Below are positions 59,672 through 64,000 of a stretch of 64,000 nt of DNA, in pieces. Position 1 is the stretch's first letter, and each line of letters starts with the position of its first letter. Source of the stretch: Lepidurus packardi. Its lineage: Eukaryota; Arthropoda; Branchiopoda; Notostraca; Triopsidae. The stretch covers positions 11,780,001 to 11,844,000 of the forward strand of contig JAKZAN010000005.1 of NCBI GenBank assembly GCA_023053545.1, read 5' to 3'. The notes beneath the pieces are model-generated. The model was not told where the DNA came from. It did no database searches and was given only the letters and a program-made list of their open reading frames with translations. Made by a program: the position numbers and the translations under genes.

Positions 59672-60430
59672 CTAAAAACATGGTTTAAATCACAAGTCGG
59701 CCTTGTTTGTATAACACTTGTTAGGCCCGGCTCGATTCCGGCCCCTCCGGCCTTAAAACTAATTACACGCACGACGGAGAAGGACTCTTCATCTTTTTTT
59801 TTTTTTTTGTTTCAATAAACGAGGAAGAATAAAATGAAGAGTTGTATTCTACGTCAATGAGCTGGTTCTCAGCTTGTAAACCCACTTGAGAATCTTGACA
59901 AAAAACCCACAGCTGCAGTTTCATTCATTAAAGACTTACGTAATCTCGCCCCCTCCTCCTTTTTTTATGGGGAGGGTTTTCTTTTTAACCTTTTTCTTTT
60001 CATTTTCCTCTTCTCTGCCAAAGGGTGCTGGTGGCATCTTCTCCATCACGCTTCTGTTTTCAACAAGCGTTTAGAACTTTTATACACCCGACAACACATG
60101 CGGTGGTTTCCAAAGCGCGTAACAATTTCATCCAAACACGCCCTAGTTATATTTTGCTTGCTTGTTTAGCCCCTTTTGCATCTTCGCATCCCCATTCATC
60201 TTCCGCCTCCGCAATCAAGGCCCAGCAGTCCTGCTTATTTCCTTTGACTAGTTCACTTCACAAACTCTCGTTTTCCCCAGCTCACCATACCATCCAGTGT
60301 ACGTCTGCGTACGTCTGCTCCCAAACCTCCCAATTCTCCCATTTCATTCGCCTAAATCATCCAGAATTTCCAGAATTTCCAGTTCATACTCAGCCGGAAT
60401 TTCCTAACGTTTTGATAGTGTTCAGTCTGA
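59672..60430. other. Unassigned DNA
   Basis: Contains a pyrimidine-rich, less AT-biased stretch at 59940-60350 that is open in one plus-strand frame (60025-60453) because it lacks A and G, not because it resembles protein. No gene is called. Confidence 0.4.
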
Positions 60431-60722
60431 TCATTCTTGTTAAAAAAGAATGAAGTTAAGAATCGTTGAATGCTAAGAAAATGGCTGCCTAATTGACGAC
60501 CTAAATTGTCTAATCATTGAGCCAAAACGCATTCTTGTTAACAAAAGAAGTTAAGAATCGTTGAATGCTAAGAAAATATCTGTCTAATTGACGACCTAGA
60601 TTGTCTAATCATTGAGCCAAAACGCATTCTTGTTAAGAAAAGAAGTTAAGAATCGTTGAATGCTAAGAAAATGGCTGTCTAAATGACGACCTAGATTGTC
60701 AAATCATTGAGCCAAAACGCTC
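60431..60722 (+). repeat. Three-copy 95-bp tandem repeat
   Basis: GAAGTTAAGAATCGTTGAATGC recurs at 95-bp spacing (about 60453, 60548, 60643). Each copy continues with AAGAAAAT, GACGACCTA and ATTGAGCCAAAACGC. Confidence 0.92.
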
Positions 60723-61206
60723 CAAACTCGAGTACAAGTTAGTAAACATATACTGCTGAAAGTGGGGTGAGGGGAGACACTAAAGTTATTTCTGTCATGT
60801 GGTAAGTGACATCCGAAACGAAGATAGTTGCTGCTTGTGTGTAAGCTGCCTGACAAAGTCTGAAACCTTGTCTATTAAATCACTTTGGGAGTCGTGCATA
60901 GTGGAAGCGCCAAAAAGGATGCTGTTGGAAGTTTGAAAAGGAAATAACCATTGAGATAGTGAAAGAGTGAAAGGGAAGCATAAAATAGTAAGTTTTTAGT
61001 TGACTTTTCTTTGATTGTGGGGGTAATTGAGTGTGTAACTTGTGGTGGTGTGGTGTTATCAGATTGGGAATGATATGGTGCTTATGGTTCCGTGGCGTTT
61101 GGATGGGAGTCATTAAGGGTTGTACTAATGCAATTGGGTCTTAAACTATACACTCTTTTTCAGTTGGGGCACTGGAGAAAGGAATTGAAGACCACCAGGA
61201 TTCGTT

Positions 61207-63389
61207 ATGCCAGTCTGTCAGCGGGAGTTGAAGAGACTAGAACAGCAACAGCAGCAGCGGAGGATGAGATCGCCAGAAGCTCAAGTGTGTGGCTACTGGG
61301 GACCTTTTTTATCGTCTTGGGGCAAAATGTTCTTCTTCCTTATGGTGTGTTGTTCCTGGCTTCAATTTGGAACGGTTCAAGCTGCTGTCTTTGATCCCAT
61401 GACGCATCTGCGAGATGACATCTCGCGCATCAAAGTGATGATGGAAACAGTAGGAGGTAAGTCATAACATCATTGCCCTACACTGACTTCTTTTGATATT
61501 ACTTTCTCTCCTGCACACTTTTTATGCTGCTTTTTCATGTTTGTACAAGAAAGATTCGTACTGGAAGTCTTTTTTTTCATGATTTGAGCAATAAAAGTAA
61601 CCGCAAAATTGATCAATAAAATGAGCGTCATTAGCAAAAACAGTTTCCAGGAATTTGGGCTTACTTTGCATGCAAATCGAGGGAAAGTTAAGAAAAGCAT
61701 TGAGCATCATTACGAATCAGGAAGAATCATAAAAAATCACTAAGAAATCACTAAGAATCATTAAGAACCTTCGACAATCAGTTTAGAGTTATGAATAATC
61801 ATTCTAGAATCATTAAGAACCTTCGACAATCAGTTTAGAGTTATTAAGAATCATTAAGAATCACTTTTAGAACAATTGAGCATCATTAAGAATCACGAAG
61901 AATTGCGAAGAGTCACTAACAATCATGAAAAATCAATACGAATCATTGATAATCATTTCAGAATCATTAGAGAATCGCGTATGATCATGGTAGAGTCATT
62001 CTACGAAAGATTATTCTACAATCCATTAAAAGTCGAAATTTTAAATCGATTTATAACGTAGATTTCAATTCGTAACAGTCAAAGATTATTTCCACATTCA
62101 GTATTTGGGAATCAATTTGCAATCAATTGTGAATCACAAGGTTGAATTATCGAAGATTTTGAAAATCCTTAAGAATTATGAAATTAATTTTTTAGTTTTA
62201 CATTTAACGTTTTTATAAATGATTTTTTCCCACAGAGCAATTGGAACGATTCAACAGTCTGTATTTGGTGAAGTTAGAAACGCGCTTTGTTTCAACAGCC
62301 AACACCTTAGGCCACATTGATGCGAATATAAAAAATCTGCAAGAGCGAGCGCATGTGTGGGACACGTTTCAGTTGCACGTCTCGGCTTGGAACGAGCAAA
62401 TCAAATCCTTGGACAAGAAACTAGAGATCCTGAGTCGCGGCGCGGAGAAATGGGACTTTCTTGATGAAAAAATGGGTTCTTTACTACCCGTGGATCAAAA
62501 GATTGATAAAATGCGCCTGAAAATAGACGACATGGACTCGAAATTAAACGATTTGCTCCGCAAATCCAATGGCGGGGCCCTGGGGCGCTCGTCCGGTGTG
62601 GGTGGCGCCACCTCTGGTCCAGAAACGCCCCTTTTCTCTGAGTACACTTCGCGTGGGATCCTCAGCGCTTTAAAAGACATCGAAATCAAATTGAATCGCC
62701 TGGCGGAATCTAAAACGAACCAAAATTCCGCGGTCAAACCCGCGGGGAGCCCCAAAACTGTGAACTGCACGTCAGAGCAGATGATGACATTGATGAACGA
62801 CATGGCGGGCAAGATTGATTTCATTTTGGATAAACTAATCGCGAGCAACAGAAGACATCCTGGTGGCAATGGACGACCCACCCCGGACGTCACTTACGAT
62901 GTCAATTATTACGACGACAACGAAGACTATTCCGTGGCAGAAGATGACCGGAATCGAATGCCCGAACGGGCTTTTTTAAGACTCTGGCGCAAAATGATGA
63001 TGCCTTTCCGGCGAGCGAATAAGAAGATGGAGAACTTGGATAAAATCGTGCCCATGTTAGAATCGTTGGCGAATCAGACATTGGCCACGAGGATGGTGAA
63101 GGATTTGCAGGAAGATATGAGCAGCAATTTACAGTGCTGTCGCAGTAATGAGGTCTTGGTCAAGAGTTGGGCCAAAGTTGTGGACACGGCCTTCGAGAAT
63201 TTGATGAGCCAAGTGAACGAAGCGAGCCGGAAGAACGAACGATGTACAGAGACATTCGAACAGAAACTTAACCATCAAACGACACACCTAGAGACAGTTA
63301 TAAGCAAACAAACGCCCAAAGTTTGCCAAGTACCCGTGATCGACCCGCGTAAAGAACGAGCCAAAGTTTCGGAACAACCCAATGAGTAA
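61207..63389 (+). CDS. Secreted or membrane-anchored coiled-coil protein, function unknown
   Basis: Exons 61207-61456 and 62236-63389 join in phase 1 (GTAAGT donor, CCCACAG acceptor); 467 aa. An in-frame TGA lies just before the ATG at 61207. In-frame ATGs at 61264 and 61327 are alternatives; from 61327 the protein starts with a clean signal peptide (MFFFLMVCCSWLQFGTVQA). The rest is mostly alpha-helical coiled coil (LERFNSLYLVKLETRF, IKNLQERAHVWDTFQLHV, LDKKLEILSRG, IDKMRLKIDDMDSKLNDLL) interrupted by Gly/Ser- and Asp/Tyr-rich linkers (DVNYYDDNEDY). Cysteines are few (CTSEQMM, CCRSNE, ERCTETF), as in disulfide-linked multimers. The layout recalls the N-terminal stalk of fibrinogen-like proteins such as scabrous or angiopoietins, but no fibrinogen domain is visible. 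The final TGAGTAAAA could be a donor, so the gene may continue beyond 63389. Confidence 0.72.
61690..61985 (+). repeat. AATCATTAAGAATCAC short-unit repeat in the coiled-coil gene intron
   Basis: Many imperfect units of AATCAYTAAGAATCAT/C, including a longer direct copy CATTAAGAACCTTCGACAAT followed by CAGTTTAGAGTTATxAA at about 61760 and 61813. Confidence 0.75.
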
Positions 63390-64000
63390 AAAAAATTTCT
63401 TCTTTTTCTTAAGTAATACAGCAGAAATGTTCTAAACTTGTTATGACACAAAAGTTGAACACAAGAAAATAGAAAGGAATAGAAAATACAAAGAGAAGAA
63501 CTACAAACTGCGACGTAGAAGAGGAATAATTTAATAAAATTGCAGTTAATTAGGTAGGAATGCAATTATTTCTGGTTTTCGGTAGAAAAGTTTCTAATAA
63601 AATCTTCAAATACTTGCATTTCTACCAATTTATTAATTCAAATCGACATTACGCGAAATTAAGAAAATAATACTAGTTTTTTATGTATTAGACAGTGATA
63701 TTTCGTCACCTTTAGCGTAATTCGACTTGAATTTGCAAGATTCATTAGAATTGTATACACCATTATGTAGTTGTTTTTGAATTTAATAGATTCTTTGCGT
63801 GTCCGTTAGCCCTTTCCTAACGCTTGAGCTAAAGGTTACCTTTAGCGACTCAGTTCAGGAACGGCTGAACGTAACCGTTAGCTCCAGATTTCTAATAAAA
63901 TCTTCAAATACTTGCATTTCTACCAATTTATTAATTCAAATCGACACTACGCGAAATTAAGAAAATTATACTAGTTTTTTATGTATTAGATAGTGATATT
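63390..64000 (+). repeat. 3' flank with a 110-bp direct repeat reaching the window edge
   Basis: The segment TTTCTAATAAAATCTTCAAA to GTGATATT occurs at about 63591-63702 and again at 63889-64000, 298 bp apart, with only a few differences. The block between contains GTTAGC/GCTAACG-type inverted motifs near 63805-63885. A longer tandem array probably continues to the right. Confidence 0.85.

Noticed and set aside
60025..60453. 142-aa plus-strand ORF
   Set aside because: Pyrimidine-rich DNA that avoids stops by composition; no domain and no splice signals.

Overview
The window is nuclear DNA from a multicellular animal. Nearly all genes are split by short, AT-rich GT-AG introns (about 60-100 bp, some of several kb), some mRNAs end near AATAAA, and every recognisable product belongs to an animal family. 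The mix (single-unit ACE, GT11 alpha-1,2-fucosyltransferase, Oatp with a Kazal loop, CACHD1, adhesion GPCR) fits an invertebrate, most likely an arthropod and perhaps a crustacean-like one. That placement is inference; no species is claimed.

Layout. 1-973: C-terminal end of SHPRH (+). 2024-3106: GT11 fucosyltransferase (-). 4153-4225: tRNA-Phe. 4.2-7.9 kb: mostly non-coding, with a doubtful minus-strand coding trace and a three-copy repeat. 8014-10597: Oatp/SLCO transporter (+). 11449-15687: adhesion GPCR (+). 16419-23522: CACHD1 in 16 exons (+). 24517-26280: LACTB (-), divergent from AP-3 sigma (+, 26470-27321) across 189 bp that hold a perfect 36-bp palindrome. 27.5-44.1 kb: Sin3 (+), whose introns hold three large tandem arrays and an element with 25-bp terminal inverted repeats. 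44923-46447: mitochondrial methionine aminopeptidase 1D (-), directly downstream of IDI1 (-, 46760-47503). 48.03 kb: a tRNA-like element. 48959-54783: angiotensin-converting enzyme in 14 exons (-), divergent from HAT1 (+, 55536-57397). 57937-58564: ribosomal protein S27 (-). 61207-63389: an unassigned secreted coiled-coil protein (+).

The genes do not form one pathway; this is ordinary housekeeping gene neighbourhood. Chromatin is represented by Sin3 (HDAC scaffold), HAT1 (histone H4 acetylation) and SHPRH (PCNA ubiquitination). Mitochondria are represented by LACTB, METAP1D and possibly IDI1. Membrane and extracellular genes are Oatp, the adhesion GPCR, CACHD1 and ACE. Reading the splice sites gave uninterrupted frames for all the multi-exon genes, so I see no pseudogenes among them.

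The most unusual structures are not genes. They are two tandem duplications that copy a 3' splice site (CACHD1 intron 11, HAT1 intron 6), the palindrome in the LACTB/AP3S promoter, and the TIR-bounded element with five 221-bp repeats in the last Sin3 intron. ACE adds a GC-AG first intron and a tail that looks like a GPI signal.
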